Assembly (NCBI RefSeq): GCF_019710745.1 | Contig: NZ_JAHKJW010000066.1 | Coordinates: 1-37,255 of the forward strand | DNA: 37,255 nucleotides | Reading direction: 5' to 3' | From: Streptomyces beigongshangae | GTDB taxonomy: Bacteria; Actinomycetota; Actinomycetes; Streptomycetales; Streptomycetaceae | Shown here: one piece after another, positions 23,353 through 30,987 of the stretch | How the letters are laid out: every line of letters starts with the position of its first letter | Position numbering within the stretch: the first letter of the stretch is position 1 | Translations under genes and position numbers: made by a program | Notes under the pieces: model-generated | What the model saw: the letters and a program-made list of their open reading frames with translations, nothing else | Told to the model about the DNA's origin: nothing | The model's database searches: none

Positions 23353-25221
23353 ATGAGCAGTCCCGAGACCTCGACCCGCACCACCGACGCGCATCGGTCG
23401 TACCGCGAGGAACGCGACCGGGCGGCGGCGCGCACACTGGCGCAGTGCCCGCCGGTCCGCTACGAGCCGTACCTGGACGGTTTGTTCACCTACTGCCTCT
23501 CCGTCCTGTGCGACCACGACGCGGCGACCGCCGCGCTGGGGGACGCCCTCGCCCTGGCCGAGCGCCGCGGCCGGCGCGGCCCCGGGGAACCCGCCGACCG
23601 CAGGGCCTGGCTGTACGCGCTCGCCCGCTGGTCCTGCCTGCGCAAATCCGCCGAGGCCGGACACGGGCGGCACGCCGCCCGTGCGGCGGTCCGGACGCGG
23701 GGCGCCCACGCCGACGGACACGTCGACGGACGGGCCGACGGACGGGCCGACGGACGTGTTGGTGATCGGTCCGGTGGCTGGTCCGCTGATCGGTCCGGTG
23801 GCTGGTCCAGTGATCGGCCCGGCGGCCGGTCCGGTGATCGGCCCGGTGATCGGCCCGGTGGCCGGCCCGGTGATCCTCCGGCCGCCGAGGAGGACCGCCG
23901 GCGTCGTGAACTCGCCCTGCTCGCCTGGCCGGAGGCCGCCGGGACGACGCCCGAGCAGCGCGAGGCACTCGAACTCGCCGTGCGCCACCAGCTCGCCGCG
24001 CACGAGGTCGCCGCCGTCCTCGGCCTGGCGCCGGTCGCCGCGCGGCAACTCCTCGCGGCGGCCGCCGGCGAGGTCGAGCGCACGCGCGCGGCCCTGGCCG
24101 TCGTCGAGACCGGTACGTGTCCGGGCGTCACCCGGATCACGGGCGGCAGCCGCCTCGTCCTCGGTACGGCCCTGCGCCGCGAACTCGTCCGGCACGTCGA
24201 CGACTGCCCGCGCTGCCGCCGGACCGCCGAGCGCGCGGTGCCCGGCTCCTGGCCCGGCACCAGTGTCACGCCCGCCGCGCTGCCCGTGCTCGAAGCGCCG
24301 CGCGCCGTCCTCCACGCCGCGATGACGCACCCCGCGCACCCCTCGCGCGCGCGGGGCGGCGGCCCTCGCTTCGACCGGCGCGGTTTCCCGGTGGACCCCG
24401 AGGACCACGCCGCCCGCCGGGACCGGCTGCGCGCGCGTGCCGTCACGACCACGGTCGTGGCGACCGTCGTGGCGGCTCCCGTGCTGGCCCTGTGGGCGGC
24501 CTACCGCGGTGCGCCCGTCATCGGCGAGGGCGCCGACGGCCGGCCGGTCACCGCAAGCGGGGCGCACGGTTCCGAAGGGCTCGGGGGCGAGGGCCCCGGC
24601 TACGAGAACGCCGGCAACGTCAGCACGCCACCGGACTCCGGTCCCTCCGCGCGCAGCGGGGCGCCCGCCGTCTCCACGGGGGTCACCGGTGTGGCCGCCG
24701 GGCAGCGGACGAGCGGCCTGTCCGTCGCGGCCGCCTCCAGCGGCGACACGACGCTCGTCACCCTCACGGCGGACGGCGGGGTGCCGGTCCGCTGGTCCGC
24801 GAGCACGGGGGCGGCCTGGCTGTACCTGAGCCGGTCGTCGGGGACGCTGGGACCGGGGGAGTCGGTGACGATCAAGGTGTACGTCGACCATCTCCGCGAG
24901 CCGGCCGGCGCGTGGCGGGCGCGGGTGTCGGTCGCGCCGGCGGGGGCGGTGGTGGTGATCGACGGGTACGGGGCGGCGGGGCCGTCGGCGCCGGAGGCCG
25001 GGCCGGAGCCCGGCCCCGGTCCCGGCTCCAGCCCCGGCCCGCGGCCGGAACCGACGGTGCCGTCCGACCCCGGGCCGTCGGGGCCGGGACCGGATCCCGA
25101 GCCGACGCCGGGGGGTCCGGGGCCCTCGGAACCGGGGCCCGGGCCGACGCCGGAGCCGACGCCGAGCGGGGCCGGTCCGTCGGACCCCGGGGCGAGATCC
25201 TCCGGTCCGGCGAGGAGCTGA
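23353..25221 (+). CDS. sigma-factor-like / zinc-finger / transmembrane / BACON-like fusion protein
   Basis: The 622-residue protein looks like a membrane-tethered, degenerate ECF-type regulator. Residues 36-100 resemble sigma region 2 (YLDGLFTYCLSVLCDHDAAT ... RRAWLYALARWSCLRK). A Gly/Arg/Asp-rich segment encoded by tandem repeats fills 118-180. Residues 185-250 resemble region 4 (TPEQREALELAVRHQLAAHEVAAVLGLAPVAARQLL). HVDDCPRC at 281-288 resembles an anti-sigma zinc finger. One transmembrane helix lies at about 364-382. An extracytoplasmic beta domain (about 450-550; VRWSASTGAAWLYLSRSSGTLGPGESVTIKVYVD) resembles BACON domains. A Pro/Gly/Glu-rich tail ends it. Related ECF groups with C-terminal membrane and carbohydrate-binding parts are known; whether this one binds promoters is inference. 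The ATG at 23353 has no clear ribosome-binding site; a GTG lies just before it. Confidence 0.75.
   Translation: MSSPETSTRTTDAHRSYREERDRAAARTLAQCPPVRYEPYLDGLFTYCLSVLCDHDAATAALGDALALAERRGRRGPGEPADRRAWLYALARWSCLRKSAEAGHGRHAARAAVRTRGAHADGHVDGRADGRADGRVGDRSGGWSADRSGGWSSDRPGGRSGDRPGDRPGGRPGDPPAAEEDRRRRELALLAWPEAAGTTPEQREALELAVRHQLAAHEVAAVLGLAPVAARQLLAAAAGEVERTRAALAVVETGTCPGVTRITGGSRLVLGTALRRELVRHVDDCPRCRRTAERAVPGSWPGTSVTPAALPVLEAPRAVLHAAMTHPAHPSRARGGGPRFDRRGFPVDPEDHAARRDRLRARAVTTTVVATVVAAPVLALWAAYRGAPVIGEGADGRPVTASGAHGSEGLGGEGPGYENAGNVSTPPDSGPSARSGAPAVSTGVTGVAAGQRTSGLSVAAASSGDTTLVTLTADGGVPVRWSASTGAAWLYLSRSSGTLGPGESVTIKVYVDHLREPAGAWRARVSVAPAGAVVVIDGYGAAGPSAPEAGPEPGPGPGSSPGPRPEPTVPSDPGPSGPGPDPEPTPGGPGPSEPGPGPTPEPTPSGAGPSDPGARSSGPARS
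23764..23871. repeat. 24-bp tandem repeat inside the sigma-like fusion gene
   Basis: Units beginning GATCGG start at 23764, 23788, 23812, 23836 (a 12-bp half unit), 23848 and 23872. A further 12-bp GACGGACGGGCC-type repeat precedes the array near 23720-23758. All unit lengths are multiples of three, so the frame is kept; all six frames stay open here, which explains long antisense frames. Confidence 0.85.
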
Positions 25222-25274
25222 GTGCCGGTTCTCATCTGCGGGTCTTCTCGTCTGCGGGCCCGCCGTGGCCGGCC

Positions 25275-25294
25275 GCGCAGTCCCCCGCGCCCCT
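25275..25294 (-). repeat. intergenic repeat family, copy E (inverted)
   Basis: On the minus strand this reads AGGGGCGCGGGGGACTGCGC, matching the family core. It lies in the 93-bp convergent gap and is followed by two copies of CCCTTACGGGG and a hairpin ACGGGG-TT-CCCCGT (25296-25309), which may act as terminator for both neighbours. Confidence 0.7.
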
Positions 25295-25314
25295 TACGGG
25301 GTTCCCCGTGTCCC

Positions 25315-26175
25315 TTACGGGGCCGGGGTGCCGGGGTCCGCCGGGTGTGGGGCCAGGAGGGGGAGCCGGGAGGCCAGGCGCTGCTCGCACAGGTCGACCA
25401 GGCGGGCGTATGCCTCCTCGCCCATCAGCTCGATCAGTTCCGGGCGGTACGAGACGTAGACCGGATCGCCCGCTCCGTGGGCCGATGTCGCCGACGTGCA
25501 CCACCAGTGCAGGTCGTGCCCGCCCGGCCCCCACCCGCGGCGGTCGTACTCGCCGATCGAGACCTGCAGCACCCGCGTGTCGTCGGGCCGGTCGATCCAC
25601 TCGTACGTGCGCCGGACCGGCAGCTGCCAGCAGACGTCCGGCTTGGTCTCCAGGGGCTCGCGGCCCTCCCTGACGGCCAGGATGTGCAGTGAGCAGCCCA
25701 TGCCGCCCGCGAAACCGGGGCGGTTCTGGAAGATGCAGGACCCCTGGTACGGGCGCGTCTGCCGGTCGCCGTCCTCGTCCTGCGAGACCCAGCCGCTCTC
25801 GGTCCCCACGGCGTGGTGCTGCCAGATGTCCGGCGTGAGCCTCGCCACATGGCCGGCGACGCGCTTCTCGTCGTCCTCGTCGGAGAAGTGGGCCCCCAGC
25901 GTGCAGCAGCCGTCGTCCGCGCGACCCGCCTGGATGCCCTGGCAGCCACTGCCGAAGACGCAGTTCCAGCGAGAGGTCAGCCAGGTCAGGTCGCAGCGGA
26001 AGACCTGTTCGTCGTCGGCCGGGTCGGGGAACTCCACCCACGCGCGCGCGAAGTCGAGCCCCTTCTCGTCACCCTTCACGGGCTTGAGGGACCTCCCGGA
26101 CTTCCCCGGCTCACCGGACCCGACGGCGGAAATCTTGGTCGATTTGTCGCTCTTCGCCTTTTTCGTCTTTGGCAC
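25315..26175 (-). CDS. conserved Cys-rich protein of unknown function (Rv0495c-like by position)
   Basis: The 286-residue product has a Lys/Ser-rich start and then a conserved part with many Cys and aromatic residues. Segments include RWNCVFGSGCQGI (about 70-82), DDGCCTLGAHFSDEDD (about 87-102), QGSCIFQNRPGFAGGMGCSLH, VCWQLP and HDLHWWCTS. The C-x5-C, CC and C-x14-C pattern suggests a metal-binding site, perhaps iron or zinc as in YkgJ-type chelating domains; this is inference. It is divergent from ppx/gppA, an arrangement I recall from M. tuberculosis (Rv0495c next to Rv0496). The start is a GTG at 26175 without a strong ribosome-binding site. No signal peptide. Confidence 0.8.
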   Translation of the reverse strand: MPKTKKAKSDKSTKISAVGSGEPGKSGRSLKPVKGDEKGLDFARAWVEFPDPADDEQVFRCDLTWLTSRWNCVFGSGCQGIQAGRADDGCCTLGAHFSDEDDEKRVAGHVARLTPDIWQHHAVGTESGWVSQDEDGDRQTRPYQGSCIFQNRPGFAGGMGCSLHILAVREGREPLETKPDVCWQLPVRRTYEWIDRPDDTRVLQVSIGEYDRRGWGPGGHDLHWWCTSATSAHGAGDPVYVSYRPELIELMGEEAYARLVDLCEQRLASRLPLLAPHPADPGTPAP

Positions 26176-26233
26176 CCGTCCAGAGTAAGTCGCCCGTGAG
26201 TCCTATGCGGACGGCTGGACGCCCCGGGCGCAG

Positions 26234-26239
26234 TAGCGT
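26234..26239 (+). promoter_or_regulatory. -10 box of leaderless ppx/gppA gene
   Basis: TAGCGT, then 7 nt, then the ATG at 26247, with no ribosome-binding site: a leaderless layout. No good -35 is visible. Confidence 0.45.
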
Positions 26240-26246
26240 GCCGTAC

Positions 26247-27182
26247 ATGAGACTCGGTGTCCTGGACGTGGGTTCGAACACGGTGCACCTGCTGGTGGTG
26301 GACGCACACCCCGGCGCGCGCCCGCTGCCCGCGCATTCGCACAAGGCGGAGCTGCGGCTCGCCCAACTCCTAGACGACAGCGGTGCGATCGATTCCTCGG
26401 GGGTCGACAGACTGATCGCCGTCGTGAAGGAAGCGCTGGTGGCGGCCGAGGACAAGGGTGTCGAGGACCTGCTGCCGTTCGCGACCTCCGCCGTGCGCGA
26501 GGCCGGCAACGCCGACGAGGTGCTGGCCCGGGTGCGCGCCGAGACCGGGGTGGAGCTCCAGGTCCTCACCGGCGCCGAGGAGGCGCGGCTCACCTTCCTG
26601 GCCGCCCGCCGCTGGTTCGGCTGGTCGGCGGGGAAGTTGCTCGTCCTCGACATCGGCGGCGGTTCGCTGGAGATCGCGTACGGGATGGACGAGGAGCCCG
26701 ACGCGGCGGTTTCCCTGCCCCTCGGCGCGGGCCGGCTGACCGCGGGGTGGCTGCCGACCGACCCGGCGGACCCGGCGGACATCAAGGCCCTGCGCCGCCA
26801 TGTGCGCGCGCAGATCGCCCGTACGGTCGGGGAGTTCAGCCGGTTCGGCGCCCCCGACCACGTGGTCGCGACGTCGAAGACCTTCAAGCAGCTGGCCCGC
26901 CTCGCGGGTGCCGCGCGCTCGGTCGACGGCCTGTACGTCCAGCGCGAGCTCAAGCGCCGCTCCCTGGAGGACTGGGTCCCGCGCCTCGCCTCCATGACCG
27001 CCGCGGAACGCGCGGAACTCCCCGGGGTGTCCGAGGGCCGCGCCCGCCAGCTGCTGGCGGGCGCCATAGTCGCCGAGGGTGCGATGGACCTCTTCGCGGT
27101 GGAGACGGTCGACATCTGCCCCTGGGCCCTCAGGGAGGGCGTGATCCTCCGAAGCCTGGACCAGATGGCCCCCACCCCATGA
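26247..27182 (+). CDS. ppx: Ppx/GppA-family phosphatase
   Basis: The 311-residue protein belongs to the actin-fold exopolyphosphatase / pppGpp phosphohydrolase family. It starts MRLGVLDVGSNTVHLLVVD (first phosphate loop) and has DIGGGSLEIAYG near 133-145 (second loop), with the catalytic-Glu region in ATSAVREAGN. Its size matches mycobacterial Ppx1 (Rv0496 type), a short form without the C-terminal HD-like domain of E. coli Ppx. It may hydrolyse short polyphosphate or pppGpp; the substrate is not deducible. The ATG at 26247 is chosen by the leaderless -10 box. The Cys-rich gene is divergent 71 nt upstream. Confidence 0.9.
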   Translation: MRLGVLDVGSNTVHLLVVDAHPGARPLPAHSHKAELRLAQLLDDSGAIDSSGVDRLIAVVKEALVAAEDKGVEDLLPFATSAVREAGNADEVLARVRAETGVELQVLTGAEEARLTFLAARRWFGWSAGKLLVLDIGGGSLEIAYGMDEEPDAAVSLPLGAGRLTAGWLPTDPADPADIKALRRHVRAQIARTVGEFSRFGAPDHVVATSKTFKQLARLAGAARSVDGLYVQRELKRRSLEDWVPRLASMTAAERAELPGVSEGRARQLLAGAIVAEGAMDLFAVETVDICPWALREGVILRSLDQMAPTP

Positions 27183-27214
27183 GGGACGCGGAGACCGCCG
27201 CGACCAGCCCTCAC

Positions 27215-27250
27215 CCAGGGGCGCGGGGAACCGCGCGCCCAGCCCCCACC
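27215..27250 (+). repeat. intergenic repeat family, copy B
   Basis: Contains GGGGCGCGGGGAACCGCGCG followed by CCCAGCCCCCACC; one change in the core relative to copy A. Confidence 0.8.
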
Positions 27251-27290
27251 GGCCCGCTCGCGAACACGCACCCCGCCCCCCCCACCCACC

Positions 27291-27325
27291 CAGGGGCGCG
27301 GGGAACCGCGCAACCAGCCCTCACC
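27291..27325 (+). repeat. intergenic repeat family, copy C
   Basis: Contains GGGGCGCGGGGAACCGCGCA followed by ACCAGCCCTCACC, 76 bp after copy B in the same orientation. Confidence 0.8.
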
Positions 27326-27404
27326 GAGCCGCACCCACCCACCCACCCCACTCCTCTCCCCCCGGCGGGACCCCCACCTCTCCGCGCCCGCCGGACCCAC
27401 CCCG

Positions 27405-27410
27405 TAACCT
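27405..27410 (+). promoter_or_regulatory. -10 box of leaderless TIM-barrel gene
   Basis: TAACCT, then 6 nt, then GTG at 27417; no ribosome-binding site in between. Confidence 0.5.
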
Positions 27411-27416
27411 GTCCCC

Positions 27417-28241
27417 GTGGCAGAACCAGTCGTGCGCATCCCGGATGCGAAGGTCGCGCTCTCCACGGCCTCCGTCTATCCGGAGTCGACGGCGACGGCC
27501 TTCGAGATCGCCGCGCGCCTCGGCTACGACGGTGTCGAGGTCATGGTGTGGACCGATCCGGTCAGCCAGGACATCGAGGCCCTGCGCCGCCTCAGCGACC
27601 ACCACCGCGTCCCGGTCCTCGCCGTGCACGCCCCCTGTCTGCTCATCACCCAGCGCGTCTGGTCCACCGACCCGTGGACCAAGCTGCAGCGCGCCCGCGC
27701 GGCGGCCGAGAGGCTCGGGGCGAGCGCGGTCGTCGTGCACCCCCCGTTCCGCTGGCAGCGCCAGTACTCCCGTGACTTCGTCACCGGAATCTGGCGGATG
27801 GCGGACGAGACGGACGTACGGTTCGCCGTCGAGAACATGTACCCCTGGCGCTACCGCGACCGCGAGATGCTCGCGTACGCCCCCGACTGGGACGTGACGA
27901 AGGACGACTACCGGCATTTCACGATCGATCTCAGCCACACCGCGACCGCCCGTACGGACGCGCTCCAGATGGTCGACCGCATGAGCGACCGCCTCGGCCA
28001 CGTCCACCTCGCCGACGGCAACGGCTCCGGCAAGGACGAGCACCTGGTCCCCGGCCGCGGCACGCAGCCCTGCGCCGAGCTGCTGGAACGGCTCGCCCTG
28101 TCCGGCTTCGACGGCCACGTCGTCATCGAGGTCAACACCCGCCGGGCCATGTCCGGCGCCGAGCGGGAGGCCGACCTGGCGGAGGCCCTCGCCTTCACCC
28201 GCCTCCACCTGGCCTCGGCCGCCCGGGTCCCGCGTACATGA
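27417..28241 (+). CDS. sugar phosphate isomerase/epimerase-like TIM-barrel protein
   Basis: The 274-residue protein has the xylose-isomerase-like TIM-barrel fold: strands and metal-site segments appear as GYDGVEVMVW, VLAVHAPCLL, AVVVHPPFRW, RFAVENMYPW (metal Glu), FTIDLSHT, GHVHLADGNGSGKDEHLVPGRG and HVVIEVNT (metal Glu). Relatives isomerise or epimerise sugars or cut AP sites (endonuclease IV); this subgroup has no assigned reaction. The GTG start is supported by the -10 box 6 nt upstream. The TetR gene follows with an ATGA overlap, so both are one transcription unit. The order ppx then TIM barrel is also found in mycobacteria as I recall (Rv0496-Rv0498). Confidence 0.85.
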   Translation: MAEPVVRIPDAKVALSTASVYPESTATAFEIAARLGYDGVEVMVWTDPVSQDIEALRRLSDHHRVPVLAVHAPCLLITQRVWSTDPWTKLQRARAAAERLGASAVVVHPPFRWQRQYSRDFVTGIWRMADETDVRFAVENMYPWRYRDREMLAYAPDWDVTKDDYRHFTIDLSHTATARTDALQMVDRMSDRLGHVHLADGNGSGKDEHLVPGRGTQPCAELLERLALSGFDGHVVIEVNTRRAMSGAEREADLAEALAFTRLHLASAARVPRT

Positions 28242-28852
28242 CCGCCGCCGCCCCGCGCCGCCGGGGACGCCCGTCCCGTACGGACTCCGCGGAGGCCCCC
28301 GCGACCCGCGACCGCATCCTGGCGGCGGCCCGCGAGGAGTTCGCGGAACGGGGCTTCGAGAAGACGTCCATGCGGGGCATCGCCAAGGCCGCGGACGTGG
28401 ACTCGGCGCTCGTGCACCACTACTTCGGCACCAAGGAGCAGATCTTCGAGGCGTCCATCGAGGTCGCCATCGGGCCCCTCCTGAGCGCTCCCGGCACGGT
28501 CGCCGAAGGCCCCCTCGACGGCACGGGCGAGCGGCTGGCCCGCTTCTTCTTCGGCGTCTGGGAGAACCCGGCCACCCGCAAGGCCCTGCTCGCGATCGTC
28601 CGCTCCGCCGTGAACAACGAGGTCGCGGCGGGAGTCTTCCGCCGCCTGGTCTCCGCCCAGCTGCTGCGCCGCGTCGCCGCGCAGCTGGACGTCCCCGACG
28701 CCGAACTGCGCGCCGAACTGGCCGCCGCCCAGCTCGTGGGCATCGCGATGCTGCGTTACGTGATCAAGGTGGAACCCCTGGCCTCGGCCGATCCGGAACA
28801 GATCATCGACCGGGTCTCCCCGATGATCCAGTCCCACCTGACAGCCCCGTGA
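28238..28852 (+). CDS. TetR-family transcriptional regulator
   Basis: The 204-residue protein has a basic start (RRRGRPSRTD), the TetR DNA-binding domain at about 22-70 (RDRILAAAREEFAERGFEKTSMRGIAKAADVDSALVHHYFGTKEQIF) and a ligand domain whose VHHYFGTKE and NPATRKALLAIVRSAVNNE segments resemble the TetR_C-type subgroup common in actinobacteria. The ATG overlaps the TGA of the TIM-barrel gene (ATGA), so translation is probably coupled. The target is unknown; no palindrome of TetR size was seen directly before this operon. Confidence 0.9.
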   Translation: MTAAAPRRRGRPSRTDSAEAPATRDRILAAAREEFAERGFEKTSMRGIAKAADVDSALVHHYFGTKEQIFEASIEVAIGPLLSAPGTVAEGPLDGTGERLARFFFGVWENPATRKALLAIVRSAVNNEVAAGVFRRLVSAQLLRRVAAQLDVPDAELRAELAAAQLVGIAMLRYVIKVEPLASADPEQIIDRVSPMIQSHLTAP

Positions 28853-28973
28853 GGGCACTGGCGACCACCAGGAACCCGAGACGCCCATCCCGCATACCGG
28901 ACATCACGTCCGGTCCCTGGATGACGGGCGTACGCTCGACGGCAGTCAACACTCTCCGAAGGAGCGAGCGACG

Positions 28974-30827
28974 ATGCCCGAGCTGAGGTCCCGCACAGTC
29001 ACCCACGGCCGCAACATGGCGGGCGCCCGCGCCCTTATGCGCGCCTCCGGTGTACCGGGCGCGGACATCGGCCGCAAGCCGATCATCGCGGTCGCCAACT
29101 CCTTCACGGAGTTCGTGCCGGGCCACACCCACCTCCAGCCGGTCGGCCGGATCGTGAGCGAGGCCATCACGGCCGCGGGCGGCATCCCGCGCGAGTTCAA
29201 CACGATCGCCGTCGACGACGGCATCGCGATGGGCCACGGCGGAATGCTGTACTCCCTGCCGTCCCGCGACCTGATCGCGGACAGCGTGGAGTACATGGTG
29301 GAGGCCCACTGCGCCGACGCCCTGATCTGCATCTCGAACTGCGACAAGATCACCCCCGGCATGCTGATGGCCGCCCTGCGCCTGAACATCCCGACGGTCT
29401 TCGTCTCCGGCGGCCCCATGGAGTCCGGCCGCGCCACCCTGGTCGACGGCACGGTCCGCACCCTCGACCTGGTCGACGCGATCTCCGACGCCGTGAACGA
29501 CAAGATCTCGGACGAGGACATCCTCCGTATCGAGGAGAACGCCTGTCCGACCTGCGGTTCGTGTTCCGGCATGTTCACGGCCAACTCCATGAACTGCCTG
29601 ACCGAGGCCATCGGCCTGTCCCTCCCCGGCAACGGCTCGGTCCTCGCCACGCACACGGCCCGCAAGGGCCTGTACGAGGACGCCGCGCGCACGGTCATGG
29701 ACATCACCCGCCGCTACTACGAGCAGGACGACGAGACGGTCCTGCCGCGCGACGTCGCCACGTTCGCGGCCTTCGAGAACGCCATGGCCCTCGACATCGC
29801 CATGGGCGGCTCGACCAACACGATCCTGCACCTGCTGGCCGCCGCCGAGGAGGCGGGCGTCCCGTTCGGCCTGGACGAGATCAACGCCGTCTCGCGCCGC
29901 GTGCCGTGCCTCGCCAAGGTCGCCCCGAACGTGGCGAAGGACCGCACGTACTACATGGAGGACGTGCACCGGGCCGGCGGCATCCCCGCCCTGCTCGGCG
30001 AACTCCACCGCGCGGGCCTGCTGAACGAGGACGTGCACGCCGTGCACAGCCCGTCCCTCGCCGACTGGCTCAAGACCTGGGACATCCGTGGCGGCTCCCC
30101 CTCCCCGGAGGCCCTGGAGCTGTGGTACGCGGCGCCCGGCGGCGTCCGCTCGTCCGCGGCCTTCTCCCAGTCCGAGCGCTGGGAGGCCCTCGACGAGGAC
30201 GCGGCGGGCGGCTGCATCCGCTCCGCCGAGCACGCGTACTCCAAGGACGGCGGCCTCGCGGTCCTCAAGGGCAACCTCGCCGTCGACGGCTGCGTCGTGA
30301 AGACCGCCGGCGTGGACGAGTCGATCTGGACCTTCGAGGGCCCGGCGGTCGTCTGCGAGTCGCAGGAGGAGGCCGTCGACAAGATCCTCAAGAAGCAGAT
30401 CACGCACGGCGACGTCGTCGTCATCCGCTACGAGGGCCCCAAGGGCGGCCCCGGCATGCAGGAGATGCTCTACCCGACCTCCTTCCTGAAGGGCCGCGGG
30501 CTCGGCAAGACCTGCGCCCTGGTCACCGACGGCCGCTTCTCCGGCGGCACCTCGGGCCTGTCCATCGGCCACGCCTCGCCCGAGGCGGCGTCCGGCGGCA
30601 CGATCGCCCTCGTCCGGGACGGCGACCGCATCCGCATCGACATCCCGAACCGCAGCATCGAACTGCTGGTCGCCGACGAGGAACTGACCGCACGCCGCGA
30701 GGCCCTCGGCGGTGTGTACGCCCCGGTCGCCCGCGAGCGCAAGGTCTCGGCCGCCCTGCGCGCGTACGCCGCGATGGCGACCAGCGCGGACCGGGGCGCG
30801 GTCCGGGACGTCTCGAAGCTCGGCTAG
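28974..30827 (+). CDS. ilvD: IlvD, dihydroxy-acid dehydratase
   Basis: IlvD dehydrates 2,3-dihydroxy-isovalerate and 2,3-dihydroxy-3-methylvalerate to the keto acids that yield valine, isoleucine and, for the first, leucine and pantothenate. The 617-residue product has the length of the E. coli-type enzyme. Fe-S ligands fall in ISNCDKITPG (Cys123) and NACPTCGSCSGMFTANSMNC (Cys191-197). The typical GRFSGGTSGLSIGHASPEAA block lies near the C-terminus. The ATG at 28974 has AAGGAG 9 nt upstream. A 14-bp stem terminator follows at 30870-30904, so the gene is probably monocistronic. The other ilv genes are not in the window. Confidence 0.97.
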   Translation: MPELRSRTVTHGRNMAGARALMRASGVPGADIGRKPIIAVANSFTEFVPGHTHLQPVGRIVSEAITAAGGIPREFNTIAVDDGIAMGHGGMLYSLPSRDLIADSVEYMVEAHCADALICISNCDKITPGMLMAALRLNIPTVFVSGGPMESGRATLVDGTVRTLDLVDAISDAVNDKISDEDILRIEENACPTCGSCSGMFTANSMNCLTEAIGLSLPGNGSVLATHTARKGLYEDAARTVMDITRRYYEQDDETVLPRDVATFAAFENAMALDIAMGGSTNTILHLLAAAEEAGVPFGLDEINAVSRRVPCLAKVAPNVAKDRTYYMEDVHRAGGIPALLGELHRAGLLNEDVHAVHSPSLADWLKTWDIRGGSPSPEALELWYAAPGGVRSSAAFSQSERWEALDEDAAGGCIRSAEHAYSKDGGLAVLKGNLAVDGCVVKTAGVDESIWTFEGPAVVCESQEEAVDKILKKQITHGDVVVIRYEGPKGGPGMQEMLYPTSFLKGRGLGKTCALVTDGRFSGGTSGLSIGHASPEAASGGTIALVRDGDRIRIDIPNRSIELLVADEELTARREALGGVYAPVARERKVSAALRAYAAMATSADRGAVRDVSKLG

Positions 30828-30869
30828 CCCACCGCTGCCGGCACCGTCGTCGTTGCCGCCGCCCACACT

Positions 30870-30904
30870 CGAACCCGCCCGGTCCTCACCACCGGGCGGG
30901 TTCG
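30870..30904. terminator. terminator after ilvD
   Basis: Perfect 14-bp stem (30870-30883 with 30891-30904) and 7-nt loop. It lies between convergent genes and can serve both strands; no T-run. Confidence 0.85.
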
Positions 30905-30912
30905 CCGTTCAC

Positions 30913-30954
30913 GGGGTGCGGGGTGCGGGGTGCGGGGTGCGAGGTGCGAGGTGC
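30913..30954. repeat. 7-bp tandem repeat, six units
   Basis: GGGGTGC four times, then GAGGTGC twice, then a degenerate unit. It lies 34 bp from the stop codon of the kinase gene. Since the unit is 7 bp and outside genes, it can vary freely. Confidence 0.85.
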
Positions 30955-30987
30955 GGGGATGCGGTCCCGGGCACCCGGGCGCGCGGC

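Larger units (their letters stand above)
27183..27416. repeat. gene-free interval with repeat copies
   Basis: Between ppx and the TIM-barrel gene lie two clear copies (27215-27250 and 27291-27325) and one degenerate copy (27183-27214) of the intergenic repeat, then C-rich DNA (CACCC runs) and a -10 box at 27405-27410. No gene is seen. Confidence 0.7.

Noticed and set aside
23281..24891. 536-codon minus-strand frame with TGPITGP-type repeats
   Set aside because: The repeats come from the 24-bp minisatellite, which keeps every frame open; the rest has no domain. The plus-strand frame carries the sigma-like and BACON-like parts.
28803..30866. 687-codon open frame antisense to ilvD
   Set aside because: A shadow frame; ilvD on the other strand has all its motifs and a ribosome-binding site.
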